From contig CANNBV010000003.1 of NCBI GenBank assembly GCA_947502975.1, positions 372,001-436,000 of the forward strand: 64,000 bases of DNA, read 5' to 3'. The notes under the pieces are model-generated. The model was not told the origin of the DNA. It made no database searches and worked only from the letters and a program-made list of their open reading frames with translations. This DNA is from an uncultured Flavobacteriaceae bacterium (GTDB taxonomy: Bacteria > Bacteroidota > Bacteroidia > Flavobacteriales > Flavobacteriaceae). A program made the translations under genes and the position numbers. Positions 30,341 through 39,934 of this stretch are shown piece after piece (the first letter of the stretch is position 1; the number at the start of each line of letters is the position of its first letter).

Positions 30341-31113
30341 TGGATAAAGCCTACATATTAAAAAACGGCATAATAGAGCAATATCTATTGGGTGAGCTTT
30401 CTTCTGAAGATGAGCTTATTCTTGAACGTCTATTGAAAACAGATGAAGAATTAAAAACTAGGTTTAATGTAGTTGAATCTAATTTTGAAGCTATGGCTTT
30501 TGATAATGCTATTGTTCCTCCAGATGATGTAAAAGCACATTTAATGTCAAGTGTAAAAGGTGCTGAGACAAAAGTTGTATCATTACCAAAAAGGAATTCA
30601 TCAAAAAATTATTTAGCCGTTGTCGCTAGTATTGCAGCAGTTTTAGTGATTGGTAGTGTTTGGATGTATTCACAATTAAATGACACCAAACAGCAATTAC
30701 AGATTGCTGAAGAAAAAAACTCACTATTATTAAAAGATCTTGAAGGTTTAAAAACTAATATGGTAAAAGCTACAGCTTGGTTAGATCTACTAAATTCTCC
30801 AGATACTAAACAATATATCCTAAACGGAAATGCACTGTCTCCTGAAGCCAAAGTAGTTAGTTATGTGAATCACAAGGAAAAAAGAGTTGTTGTAAATACA
30901 TTAGCGCTACCAAAATTAGATGCTGAACACGATTATCAAATGTGGGCTGATGTTGATGGTGAAATGATTGATATGGGCGTCATTAAAAAAGATGCTCATT
31001 TATTAGCTATGAATTATATTGAAAATGCTGCATCTCTTAATATCACTATTGAACCTACTGGAGGCAGCGACCATCCCACAGTTTCTAGACTTATAACTAA
31101 TGTGTATTTGTAA
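30337..31113 (+). CDS. Anti-sigma factor (RskA-like)
   Basis: Overlaps the sigma gene; EQYLLGELSSEDE, single TM, C-terminal HDYQMWADVDGEMIDMGVI...ITIEPTGGSDHPT. Confidence 0.88.
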   Translation: MMDKAYILKNGIIEQYLLGELSSEDELILERLLKTDEELKTRFNVVESNFEAMAFDNAIVPPDDVKAHLMSSVKGAETKVVSLPKRNSSKNYLAVVASIAAVLVIGSVWMYSQLNDTKQQLQIAEEKNSLLLKDLEGLKTNMVKATAWLDLLNSPDTKQYILNGNALSPEAKVVSYVNHKEKRVVVNTLALPKLDAEHDYQMWADVDGEMIDMGVIKKDAHLLAMNYIENAASLNITIEPTGGSDHPTVSRLITNVYL

Positions 31114-31119
31114 TGAATA

Positions 31120-32025
31120 CTAGTCTAATAAATCTTCTAGGGCTGGTTTTAAATGATGGAACTTAAATTTAAAACCTTTATTTTCTATCTCTTTAGAACT
31201 TACACGCTGGCTTTCAAATAATATAATATGCATTTCACCTAAAACCAGTTTCATCATAAATTTTGGAATATTAGGGAGAAACAAAGGTTTTTTAAGCACT
31301 TTTGCTGCAGTTTTGGTGAGTTCAGCATTGGTAACTGGGTTTGGCGCAACACCATTGTAAATACCTTCAAGTCCACTTTCTAAAACAAATAAAAACGTTC
31401 TTGCTAAATCATAAATATGTATCCAAGATTGCCATTGTTTACCGCTTCCAAAAGCAGCACCTGCTCCAAGTTTAATAGGTTTTACTATTTCTTTTAATGC
31501 GCCTCCACTATCTGATAAAACTAACCCTATTCTAACTTTTGAGACCTTAATATTTAATTTTGAAAAGCCATCAACCGCTTTTTCCCAAGCCTGTACCACT
31601 TCTCCAAGAAAAGAATCACTGTCTTCTTTATGGGTTTGATCGTAATAGTTTACGAGTGAATCTGGATAAATACCAATGGCACTAGCTGATACAATTTGTT
31701 TTATGGAATGCGATTCTCCTTTTAGTGTATCTATGAGTAATTGCGTGCTTTCTACTCTACTATTTATTACTTCTGTTTTATAAGATTCTGTCCACCGCTT
31801 AGAAATTGAGGCTCCAGCTAGATGGATAATAGCATCTACATCTTTAAAACAGTTTATGTCTATTTCTCGGGTATCTATATTCCAATAAAATCCTTTATAG
31901 TTATCGCTTTGAGATAGTTTAGACTTACGAGTTGTAAGATAATTGACTTGTATATTTTTAACATGGCAGAGCTTGACAATTTCTTGTCCGACTAATCCCG
32001 TAGCTCCTGTAATTAATACGCGCAT
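31120..32025 (-). CDS. TIGR01777/YfcH-family NAD-dependent epimerase
   Basis: RVLITGATGLVGQEIV, AIIHLAGASISKRWTESYKTEV, GKQWQSWIHIYDLA. Confidence 0.93.
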   Translation of the reverse strand: MRVLITGATGLVGQEIVKLCHVKNIQVNYLTTRKSKLSQSDNYKGFYWNIDTREIDINCFKDVDAIIHLAGASISKRWTESYKTEVINSRVESTQLLIDTLKGESHSIKQIVSASAIGIYPDSLVNYYDQTHKEDSDSFLGEVVQAWEKAVDGFSKLNIKVSKVRIGLVLSDSGGALKEIVKPIKLGAGAAFGSGKQWQSWIHIYDLARTFLFVLESGLEGIYNGVAPNPVTNAELTKTAAKVLKKPLFLPNIPKFMMKLVLGEMHIILFESQRVSSKEIENKGFKFKFHHLKPALEDLLD

Positions 32026-32149
32026 TTACTTTTTTATATAAATTTACGAAATGGTAAAGGCTAAGACTGAAAGTTTAAGTTAGGTTTAACAGAAATAATC
32101 TAGAAGTTTTTAATTTTCAAGGGTTACTTGCTATCCCTTAGGCTATAAA

Positions 32150-32857
32150 CTATTTCGTTGCACGAAGCATTTCTCGTTTTCCAGGAGGGCCTGGTAACCT
32201 TTCGACTGTAAAACCTACAGATTGCATAGCACGCCGCACACTACCTTTTGCAGAATACGTAACCAACACGCCTTTTTCTTTTAAAGCCATGTACATTTTT
32301 TTAAAGATAGTTTCTGTCCATAGTTCAGGTTGTACTCTAGCGCCGAATGCATCAAAATAGATGAGGTTGAATTTGTTTTTATCATCAATATCGTCAAACA
32401 TTTTTTCTTGCTTTGTAAGTGTAAAGTTTTCATTTATTTGATGTTGGTTTTCCCAACTTATATTGTGAATGTTTTGGAATACCATATCATGTGCTTCTGC
32501 GTTTAATTCTGTTACGTAATTGAGATGTACGATTTCATTTGAAGCTACTGGATAGCCTTCTACTCCAACATAATCAATCTTTAAATTTAGCTTTTTGGCC
32601 TCAAAAAAAGTGATGAATGCGTTAAGACCAGTGCCGAAGCCTATTTCAAGTATTGAAATATCTTGAGACTTTTCGACTGCGCTCGAAGTGACATCGGATT
32701 CTTTTTTTAGAGTATGAAATACATGATGCAGACCATGTTTAATAAACACATGATAGGCTTCTTGTATAGCACCGTGTTTAGAATGGTATTGCTCATTCCA
32801 CTCTGGAATATGAATGGTTGATGAACCATCTGCTGTAATGATGATTTCACGTTTCAT
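32150..32857 (-). CDS. mnmD: tRNA (5-methylaminomethyl-2-thiouridine) methyltransferase MnmD-like
   Basis: ILEIGFGTGLNAFITF, FNLIYFDAFGARVQPELWTETIF, YSAKGSVRRAMQSVGFTVERLPGPPGKREMLRA. Confidence 0.9.
   Translation of the reverse strand: MKREIIITADGSSTIHIPEWNEQYHSKHGAIQEAYHVFIKHGLHHVFHTLKKESDVTSSAVEKSQDISILEIGFGTGLNAFITFFEAKKLNLKIDYVGVEGYPVASNEIVHLNYVTELNAEAHDMVFQNIHNISWENQHQINENFTLTKQEKMFDDIDDKNKFNLIYFDAFGARVQPELWTETIFKKMYMALKEKGVLVTYSAKGSVRRAMQSVGFTVERLPGPPGKREMLRATK
32670..32695. repeat. Dispersed flavobacterial repeat fragment in frame within mnmD
   Basis: TTTTCGACTGCGCTCGAAGTGACATC with TTCGA...TCGAA arms; encodes SDVTSSAVEK in an otherwise conserved N-terminal region. Confidence 0.5.
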
Positions 32858-32889
32858 GTGTGTCGCGATTAAAGTTCAAAGGTTGATTT

Positions 32890-32976
32890 GCGTTAGGGAT
32901 TGAACGGCATGTTTGAAATCCCCGACGAAGGAGGGATTGAGTAGTGAAAGCCCGACCCTTGTGGTAACGCCCAAAC
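32890..32976. repeat. REP-like dispersed repeat family A, copy 1
   Basis: GCGTTAGGGATTG...GAAAGCCCGACCCTTGTGGTAACGCCCAAAC; same ends as 44947-45014. Confidence 0.8.
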
Positions 32977-32985
32977 AAAAATATA

Positions 32986-33447
32986 CTATTGTGACACTAA
33001 AACACCATCTGCTTCAAAAGAATACGTGCGTTTAGGTGCTGTAATTGCAGCAATTTCTTCAGCTGATTTTCCTGCATCTTCTGCATAATGGCGTTGCTCA
33101 TCAACTGAAACCTCCTTGACATAGGCTTTGCCATTAATAACGACTTCTTTTCCTGCAATATCTGTAGGCACAAAAAAGCCATAATCTTTGAATTTTACCA
33201 TCACTTTTTTGTCTTCTCCCAGATCTAAAGTCATCCAACATCCTTTTGCTTGACAAACTTCAGTCACTTTTGCCTTCATTTTAGCGTCTATACTATCACC
33301 TTGTTGCATAGTCTCGTAATGTGCTGCCATAGATTTGGCAATTACTGCATCGTCTGTCACTATTTTTTTTCCGAATGATGTATAAGCGCTATCTTGGCAC
33401 GACCCTAAGGCTAAAACACATATTATCAGTAGTATTACAAATCTCAT
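32986..33447 (-). CDS. DUF4920-type lipoprotein
   Basis: Lipobox LGSCQDS; AKVTEVCQAKGCWMTLDLGEDKKVMVKFKDYGFFVPTDIAGKEV. Confidence 0.8.
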   Translation of the reverse strand: MRFVILLIICVLALGSCQDSAYTSFGKKIVTDDAVIAKSMAAHYETMQQGDSIDAKMKAKVTEVCQAKGCWMTLDLGEDKKVMVKFKDYGFFVPTDIAGKEVVINGKAYVKEVSVDEQRHYAEDAGKSAEEIAAITAPKRTYSFEADGVLVSQ

Positions 33448-33538
33448 AGTATAAAAAATTTTATTTTAAAGCATTTATGTAAATATACCGCTTTTTTGAG
33501 AATGAATTTTATAAATTTGTAGGCTAAATCAATGTATT

Positions 33539-34606
33539 ATGAGTGCTATAATCAACGCTATTGAGATTATAAAAACAGAGTCTAGCAAAATTAACGAGGT
33601 AGATTTTGATAATTTGAAGTTTGGAAGTGTATTTTCCGACCATATGTTGGTATGTGATTATAAAAATGGCAAGTGGGAGGCGCCAAAAATTATGCCTTAT
33701 CAACCACTTACTTTGGATCCTTCTTCTAAGATTTTCCATTATGGACAATCGGTCTTTGAGGGTATGAAAGCATATAAAGATGATAACAATAAAATTTGGC
33801 TGTTTAGACCTGAAGATAATTGTAAGCGCTTAAATATTTCGTCAAATCGTATGGCTATTCCTGAACTTCCTGAAGCATACTTCATGGATGGTTTGGTTGC
33901 TCTATTACAGTTAGATGAAGCTTGGATTCCTACTAATGAGGGTAGCTCATTATATGTACGTCCGTTTGTGTTTGCATCAGGAAATGGTTTCCATGCCTCT
34001 CCTGCAGATGAGTACAAGTTTATAATTTGTACTGCGCCTTCTGGCTCTTATTTTTCTGGTGAAGTTCGTGTATTGATTGAAGAGAAATATTCAAGATCTG
34101 CGGATGGTGGTGTTGGTTTTGCAAAAGCTGGTGGAAATTATGCAGGGCAGTTTTATCCAACACAATTGGCAAAAGCTAAAGGCTATCAACAAGTAATTTG
34201 GACAGACGACCATAAGCATGAATATATTGAAGAAGCTGGTGCCATGAATATTTTTGTGCGTATTGGTGACACTCTAATAACTGGTCCGACTAGCGACAGA
34301 ATACTGGATGGTATCACGCGTAAAAGTATTATTGAACTTGCTGAAAGTGAAAATATTGCTGTAGAAGTTAGAAAACTAACTGTTACTGAAGTGGTTGAAG
34401 CTGCTAAAAATGGGACGTTAAAAGAAATGTTTGGTGCCGGAACTGCTGCTGTAATTTCTCCTATTTCTGGTTTTGGTTATAAAGGTGAAGATTATGAGTT
34501 ACCAAAATTAGAAACGACGTATGCTGACTATTTGAAAAAGCGCATTACAGATATACAAACAAATAAAGCCGATGATCCTTTTGGATGGCGTTATGAGGTG
34601 AAATAA
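33539..34606 (+). CDS. ilvE: Branched-chain amino acid aminotransferase
   Basis: HYGQSVFEGMKAYKDDNNKIWLFRPEDNCKRLN, RPFVFASGNGFHASPADEYKF, EEAGAMNIFVRIGD. Confidence 0.96.
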   Translation: MSAIINAIEIIKTESSKINEVDFDNLKFGSVFSDHMLVCDYKNGKWEAPKIMPYQPLTLDPSSKIFHYGQSVFEGMKAYKDDNNKIWLFRPEDNCKRLNISSNRMAIPELPEAYFMDGLVALLQLDEAWIPTNEGSSLYVRPFVFASGNGFHASPADEYKFIICTAPSGSYFSGEVRVLIEEKYSRSADGGVGFAKAGGNYAGQFYPTQLAKAKGYQQVIWTDDHKHEYIEEAGAMNIFVRIGDTLITGPTSDRILDGITRKSIIELAESENIAVEVRKLTVTEVVEAAKNGTLKEMFGAGTAAVISPISGFGYKGEDYELPKLETTYADYLKKRITDIQTNKADDPFGWRYEVK

Positions 34607-34626
34607 GCCCTATAGCCCACCTATCC

Positions 34627-34651
34627 TCTTCGACTGAGCTCAGTGCAGGCT
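34627..34651. repeat. Dispersed repeat fragment related to the mnmD insert
   Basis: TCTTCGACTGAGCTCAGTGCAGGCT. Confidence 0.4.
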
Positions 34652-34677
34652 TGGGAGAGTGATACTCGAACTTATAA

Positions 34678-34706
34678 AAAAGAGGAGCAAAATTTGCTCC
34701 TCTTTT
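34678..34706. terminator. Bidirectional terminator between convergent ilvE and the MazG-like gene
   Basis: AAAAGAGGAGCAAA-A-TTTGCTCCTCTTTT. Confidence 0.88.
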
Positions 34707-34727
34707 GTTTTGTTCTAAATGACAAAG

Positions 34728-35114
34728 TTATTTCTCTAAAATAGATTCTATATTCGGTTTAAAATAATTTGGACCTTTGAGTACTTTACCATCTTCCCGA
34801 TAAATAGGCTGTCCATCCTCTCCTAGTTTACTCATATTGCTACGTTGTATTTCATCAAATACTTCTTCTATTTTATGTTGCATTCCATGTTCTATAATTG
34901 TACCACATAAAATATAAAGCATATCGCCGAGCGCATCAGCTACTTCTACCAAATCATTATTGTTAGCAGCCTCAAAGTATTCTTCATTTTCTTCTTTCAT
35001 CAAATTGAAACGTAGTGTGTTTTTGTCTGAACCCAAATCTGCCTTAGGTGTTTCTCTATGTCCAATTTTAAATGCAGTATGAAATGCTTTTACAGCTTCA
35101 ATTTTATTTTTCAT
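34728..35114 (-). CDS. MazG/HisE-like nucleoside triphosphate pyrophosphohydrolase
   Basis: EAVKAFHTAFKIG, KEENEEYFEAANNNDLVEVADALGDMLYILCGTIIEHG. Confidence 0.85.
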   Translation of the reverse strand: MKNKIEAVKAFHTAFKIGHRETPKADLGSDKNTLRFNLMKEENEEYFEAANNNDLVEVADALGDMLYILCGTIIEHGMQHKIEEVFDEIQRSNMSKLGEDGQPIYREDGKVLKGPNYFKPNIESILEK

Positions 35115-35130
35115 AAATAGGTGTTTTGTC

Positions 35131-35150
35131 TTTCCCGCGAAGGCGGAAAT
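35131..35150. repeat. Short palindromic dispersed repeat
   Basis: TTTCCCGCGAAGGCGGAAAT, near-palindrome just upstream of the MazG-like gene. Confidence 0.5.
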
Positions 35151-35170
35151 CTCATCATTATTAATTAAAT

Positions 35171-35371
35171 TTGCATAAAAATAGCTATATGTTTAGTAAA
35201 GGTCAAATCATTTTCGGAATTATATTTTTTGTGATCTTTGCTATCATCATTGGCTATACCTATCGCAAAGATTTAAAACTCCATAAACGCTTTTATGCTG
35301 GGAGTATTTGGATACTTATCGCTTTTATTGGATTTATCTTACTTATTAGTGCAATTAAATTTTTATTGTAA
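35171..35371 (+). CDS. Small membrane protein (66 aa), unknown function
   Basis: Two hydrophobic helices (IIFGIIFFVIFAIIIGYTY; SIWILIAFIGFILLISAIKFLL); probable start MFSKGQ. Confidence 0.6.
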   Translation: MHKNSYMFSKGQIIFGIIFFVIFAIIIGYTYRKDLKLHKRFYAGSIWILIAFIGFILLISAIKFLL

Positions 35372-35447
35372 ATAAAACTTTACACCTATTTTTTTTGCTT
35401 TTTATCTAGCATTTCCCTTTAACGCTACTTTTCTTTCTAAATTCAAA

Positions 35448-35473
35448 GGGTAAATATACCCAGTGTTGGGTAT
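35448..35473. promoter_or_regulatory. NarL-like operator cluster upstream of the protease/two-component operon
   Basis: GGGTA-AATA-TACCCAGTGTTGGGTA; core ATACCCA-GTGT-TGGGTAT (35456-35473) is a perfect palindrome; TTTG at 35500-35503. Confidence 0.65.
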
Positions 35474-35531
35474 TTTTTCACATTCACCAAGTCTTCATAT
35501 TTGTAACATCAATTAATTAACCATTACCCTC

Positions 35532-35867
35532 ATGAAAAAATTAGTCTCTCCTATTACCATGTTTTTCTTTGGTATTATCACCTTTGCTGTGATTATGATT
35601 ATTACTCATAAAAAGGAATTAGATTTTCAGGATACCTATTGTTGGTTTTGCAGAGTACTAATAGCCCTAACTTCAGCATCAATATGTATTTCTATTCCTG
35701 GAATGCTCAAACTAGATTATAATACAAAAGGAGATGGGATTAAAACATTTACTGACGCCGATAATAATCCATTAAAAATGTCTCTTTTAGAAAAGGAACC
35801 TACAATTAGTACTTCTGGCGCTATTGCTGTATTTGTTTTGGTGTGTTTGTTTAATCCTTTGGTTTAA
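35532..35867 (+). CDS. Small multi-TM membrane protein, first gene of the protease/two-component operon
   Basis: MFFFGIITFAVIMIITHKK...LIALTSASICISIPGMLKLDY...TISTSGAIAVFVLVCLFNPLV. Confidence 0.7.
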   Translation: MKKLVSPITMFFFGIITFAVIMIITHKKELDFQDTYCWFCRVLIALTSASICISIPGMLKLDYNTKGDGIKTFTDADNNPLKMSLLEKEPTISTSGAIAVFVLVCLFNPLV

Positions 35868-35873
35868 CAAGTT

Positions 35874-37397
35874 ATGACTATTGAGGAAAAAGCTAATAAA
35901 TCATTGGATTTTTTTGCACCAGTTTTTATGCAGCAAAACCTTAACTGTGATTTTATGGCTGTTTTAAATGAAAATAAAGAGGCAGTATTCTTAATTGCTG
36001 TCTATGATAAAAAAAAAGAATTAGATAAAATAGATGAATATCTAATAAGTATAGGCTTAGAAAATGAGGACAAAATATATTATTTAGATCTTAATGAAAA
36101 CTACAATAATACCTCATATTTATATGATTATATATCTTCCAAGGATAATGACAAAGTACAAATAAGAATTATATTCGAAGAATTTTATAATGATTTACCA
36201 AAGAATAAAAAAACCTTAAAAGCCAACCCTTTTCAATTATATGATATAAGAAAAGGGGGGCATGACATTGGCAAAATATCTGATTGTGATAACCGCGGGA
36301 CACTTGGAGCAGTTCTTACTGATGTAAATGACGAGGCATATATAATTACTTGCTATCATTGTGTTGAAACAAAAATAAACGGTAAAGTGAATTCACCTAC
36401 AAACATGACATCTGATGACAATTGCTCAAAAAAAAATATAATAGGAAGTCTATATTGGTACAAATATGAAAGCGTTAATAGTGAATATGATATTGCCTTG
36501 ATAAAAGTTAATGATAAAAAAAGAGTTGATAGTGGAGTAATTAAATTTGATTTAGCAGATAATATTGGGGATAAACCTATTTTGGGTGATGATATAATGT
36601 TTTTTGGTACTGGTAGTGTACAGATACAGAAAGGTAAAGTAATCAATTGCAACAGTTATAAACGAAGAAATAAAAACTGTAACCATGTCTTAAATAAGTG
36701 TTATATGTCATTAATAAATTCAAAAGAAGGAGATTCAGGCTCTCTGGTAGCAAAAGTTCCTAAAACTAATGAGTTACCAATACCTGTAGGTTTACTCCAC
36801 TCTAAATCAGGACCTTTTTCATTTTTTCAAGATTTGGAAATATTAAAGACTTCTATAAACGACGTTATAGATGGTAACAATGTTATTTTTAATTTTAAAC
36901 AATTTAACTTAAATAAATTAAATATTATGGCTAAAAAAAAGTTTCCTACAGCTCGATTAAGATATGATTTTAAACTAAATAAATACCAACCGGTTTTTTA
37001 TGGGCATATTTTTGGAACAACATTTACAATTGCTGCCAAACTCAATATGATTAAAAAAGATGGTAATACTTATATTAGAGGGTACTTTGTTAGTAAGAAT
37101 ATGGGAGGATTGATTAAATTTTCATTAAGTTCTATAGGTAGTGATGTAAATACAGATGGGCAGAAGTATCAATTAAATGTCAAGATGAATGCCTTTACTA
37201 ATCATGATACAAATATTGGGGAATCTGTAATTAATCTTGGTAAAGATTTTGACCCTGCAAAAAATCACTTTATTAATATAAATATTGCAGATGAAGATAT
37301 AATTAATTTAATACCAAAAAAGCATATTTTTGTTTGTGATAAGAATGAGATTAACGATGATCGCTCATGTGATATCACACCAGTTACTGGTCCTTAA
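35874..37397 (+). CDS. Trypsin-like (S1-fold) serine protease, predicted cytosolic, with uncharacterised N- and C-terminal domains
   Basis: GTLGAVLTDVNDEAYIITCYHCVE (His), SEYDIALIKV (Asp), EGDSGSLVAKV...VGLLHS (Ser); no signal peptide or TM. Confidence 0.75.
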   Translation: MTIEEKANKSLDFFAPVFMQQNLNCDFMAVLNENKEAVFLIAVYDKKKELDKIDEYLISIGLENEDKIYYLDLNENYNNTSYLYDYISSKDNDKVQIRIIFEEFYNDLPKNKKTLKANPFQLYDIRKGGHDIGKISDCDNRGTLGAVLTDVNDEAYIITCYHCVETKINGKVNSPTNMTSDDNCSKKNIIGSLYWYKYESVNSEYDIALIKVNDKKRVDSGVIKFDLADNIGDKPILGDDIMFFGTGSVQIQKGKVINCNSYKRRNKNCNHVLNKCYMSLINSKEGDSGSLVAKVPKTNELPIPVGLLHSKSGPFSFFQDLEILKTSINDVIDGNNVIFNFKQFNLNKLNIMAKKKFPTARLRYDFKLNKYQPVFYGHIFGTTFTIAAKLNMIKKDGNTYIRGYFVSKNMGGLIKFSLSSIGSDVNTDGQKYQLNVKMNAFTNHDTNIGESVINLGKDFDPAKNHFININIADEDIINLIPKKHIFVCDKNEINDDRSCDITPVTGP

Positions 37398-37409
37398 GAA
37401 TAAAACCAT

Positions 37410-39293
37410 ATGATAAAATTAAAATATGTTATAGTTTTATCTCTTTGCTTTTTGGTGCAAATCTCGGCACAAAATAACACTACCATAAAAGCTTTATTAA
37501 ATACTCTAAGGCAATATGAATTAGAGGAATTCAACCCTTCTCTTAACTTGTTTAACCCAAAAGATTCTTTGGGAATAAAGTTGAGAGAAGCTTTTATTTG
37601 GAAGTACAACTATCTAGCCTTTGGAAATTTAGAAAAAAGGAACTTTAAGCCAGAAAAGGATAATTATACTTTAGAAAATGGTCTCCTAAATATTTATTAT
37701 GGTGATTATTTGATATCGAAGGGAACTGAGGAGTCTATTCCTTATAATTACTATCAAAAGTCTCAAGAAATTGCAGACGCAATTAACTCACCAGTTTTGC
37801 TTTGTGAAGCTCTGAAACGAATGACAAGCATCATAAATAAAAATGAAAAAAACCTAGATGACTTAAAGAATCTATTAAAAAAATATAAAGATGCAGCTTA
37901 TGATGATTTTGAAAAAGATTTATCAACTTTGGCTAAAATTAGAGCCTATTCGTACATTGAACAAAAGCCATATATTCAGGAATTAAACCAGGGGTTGTCT
38001 AGTGCTCTTGCTAATGAAAATAAAACTATTATTGCTTCATATTATAAGCTCTTGGGGGTTAAGCACGATGTATATGCTAGATATTTAGAAACCAACAATA
38101 TTTCTAAAAACAATTATTCAAAATCTTTAAATTATTACGATAAGTCTTTAAATATTTGGCAATCCTACAACTACGCTTTTTCTAAAAAAAAACAAATAGG
38201 AATAATTATTAACAAGGGAATAGTTCATTATTTCAGCAACAATCAAAAAGAAGCACAAAAGTATTTAAATAAAGCAAAGGAATCGATTGATTCTACAGAT
38301 TATAATAATAATATCTTATATTATCAATGGTATTCTTTAAGCTTAGCAAAAGAGAAAAAATACAAATCTGCATACAAACATAAATTTGATGAAAACCAAT
38401 TACGGGAAGACAGATATCAAGAAAAATCTGAAATCACAGTCGCAGAAATTAATACTAAATATGAAACTGAAAAAAAAGAAAAACAATTATTAATCGAACA
38501 GCAACAAAAAAAACAAAATAAAAATATAGCTATTGGACTTGGAATAAGTCTATTATTTGGTAGTATTATAGCTCTTCTACTATTTAAAAACACCCGCAAA
38601 AAACAACGTTTAGCAGAACAAGCCAAAGCATTAGAAAGTCAAAAACTAGCCACTGTTCTGAAGGAACAAGAATTGGTTAGTATAGATGCAATGATAGAGG
38701 GCCAAGAAAAAGAACGCCAACGTATTGCCAATGATTTACATGATGACTTAGGCGGATTGATGGCTACAGTAAAATTACATTTTAATGCACTGAAGGAAAA
38801 ACAAACGCCTGACTTGTTTGATAAAACCACTACCCTTTTAGATGAAGCGTATCACAAAATACGTTCTATTGCACACACTAAAAACTCTGGTGTTATAGCC
38901 AAACAAGGACTACTTATCGCTTTACAAAATATGGCCGATAAAATCTCAACATCTAATAAAATTAGTGTTGATGTTATAGATCATGGTTTAGAAAATAGAC
39001 TTGAAAATAGTTTAGAACTTACTATTTTTAGAATCGTTCAAGAATTGATTACAAACGTAATTAAACATGCCGAAGCTACTGAAGCAGTTATTCATCTTAC
39101 CAATCATGACGATATACTTAACATAATGATTGAAGATAATGGCAAAGGTTTCAATCCAAATCAAATTACCACAAAAAACAAAGGTATGGGGCTCAGCAGT
39201 ATTGATAAACGCGTAGAGCATCTTAATGGTAAAATGACCATAGAGTCAGAACAAGGATCAGGCACAACAATAATAATAGATATTCCCACATGA
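37410..39293 (+). CDS. TPR-containing sensor histidine kinase (HisKA_3/NarX-LiaS type)
   Basis: Signal peptide, helical-repeat region, TM (NIAIGLGISLLFGSIIALLLF), EKERQRIANDLHDDLGGLMATVKLHF, NVIKHAEAT, MIEDNGKGF, GMGLSSIDKRVE. Confidence 0.93.
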   Translation: MIKLKYVIVLSLCFLVQISAQNNTTIKALLNTLRQYELEEFNPSLNLFNPKDSLGIKLREAFIWKYNYLAFGNLEKRNFKPEKDNYTLENGLLNIYYGDYLISKGTEESIPYNYYQKSQEIADAINSPVLLCEALKRMTSIINKNEKNLDDLKNLLKKYKDAAYDDFEKDLSTLAKIRAYSYIEQKPYIQELNQGLSSALANENKTIIASYYKLLGVKHDVYARYLETNNISKNNYSKSLNYYDKSLNIWQSYNYAFSKKKQIGIIINKGIVHYFSNNQKEAQKYLNKAKESIDSTDYNNNILYYQWYSLSLAKEKKYKSAYKHKFDENQLREDRYQEKSEITVAEINTKYETEKKEKQLLIEQQQKKQNKNIAIGLGISLLFGSIIALLLFKNTRKKQRLAEQAKALESQKLATVLKEQELVSIDAMIEGQEKERQRIANDLHDDLGGLMATVKLHFNALKEKQTPDLFDKTTTLLDEAYHKIRSIAHTKNSGVIAKQGLLIALQNMADKISTSNKISVDVIDHGLENRLENSLELTIFRIVQELITNVIKHAEATEAVIHLTNHDDILNIMIEDNGKGFNPNQITTKNKGMGLSSIDKRVEHLNGKMTIESEQGSGTTIIIDIPT

Positions 39294-39913
39294 TACGATT
39301 AGCTATTGCAGAAGATCATCAATCACTTATTGATGGTATAAAACTACTCTTAGATTATGAAGACGGGATCTCTATTGTTGGTACTGCAAATGATGGCGAA
39401 GCACTATTGGAAATTGTGGAGCGTAAACAACCCAATGTCATTCTTATGGATATAAGAATGCCCAAATTAAATGGCATTGAAGCCACAAAAGAAATTAAGA
39501 AAAAGTTTCCTCATACAAAAGTACTAGCTTTTACAATGTTTGATCAAGTTGAAGCTATTCAACAAATGTTAGATGCTGGTGCATCTGGCTATATATTAAA
39601 AAACTCTGCATTAAAAGAAGTCCATGAAGCCATTTTAGCAGTTTATAAAGGGGAAACATACTTCGACGCTAACATAAATACCAACATATTACATTCAAAA
39701 AGTTCTAATAAATCTAAAGGGCTTTTAACTAAGCGGCAAATAGAAATTCTAGAGCTGATTGGTCAAGGAAAAACCTCTAGAGAAATTGCAGATATATTGT
39801 TTATAGGGATTCACACTGTAGATACGCACAGAAAGAATATGGCTAGAATACTTGGTTTACAAGGTAAAGGAGAGTTAATGCGTTATGCCTTAGAAAAGAA
39901 ATATAAGTTTTAA
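39290..39913 (+). CDS. NarL/FixJ-family response regulator
   Basis: ATGA overlap with kinase; LAIAEDHQSLIDGIKLLL, VILMDIRMPKLNGIEAT, LTKRQIEILELIGQGKTSREIADILFIGIHTVDTHRKN. Confidence 0.96.
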   Translation: MIRLAIAEDHQSLIDGIKLLLDYEDGISIVGTANDGEALLEIVERKQPNVILMDIRMPKLNGIEATKEIKKKFPHTKVLAFTMFDQVEAIQQMLDAGASGYILKNSALKEVHEAILAVYKGETYFDANINTNILHSKSSNKSKGLLTKRQIEILELIGQGKTSREIADILFIGIHTVDTHRKNMARILGLQGKGELMRYALEKKYKF

Positions 39914-39916
39914 TAT

Positions 39917-39934
39917 TTACCCAATATCGGGTAT
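39917..39934. promoter_or_regulatory. NarL-like operator upstream of the LuxR-HTH gene
   Basis: TTACCCA-ATAT-CGGGTAT followed by TTACCC; TTTG at 39961-39964, identical spacing to the 35456-35473 site. Confidence 0.6.

Noticed and set aside
36356-36652. 98-aa minus-strand ORF opposite the protease
   Set aside because: Antisense to the catalytic domain of the trypsin-like protease; no support
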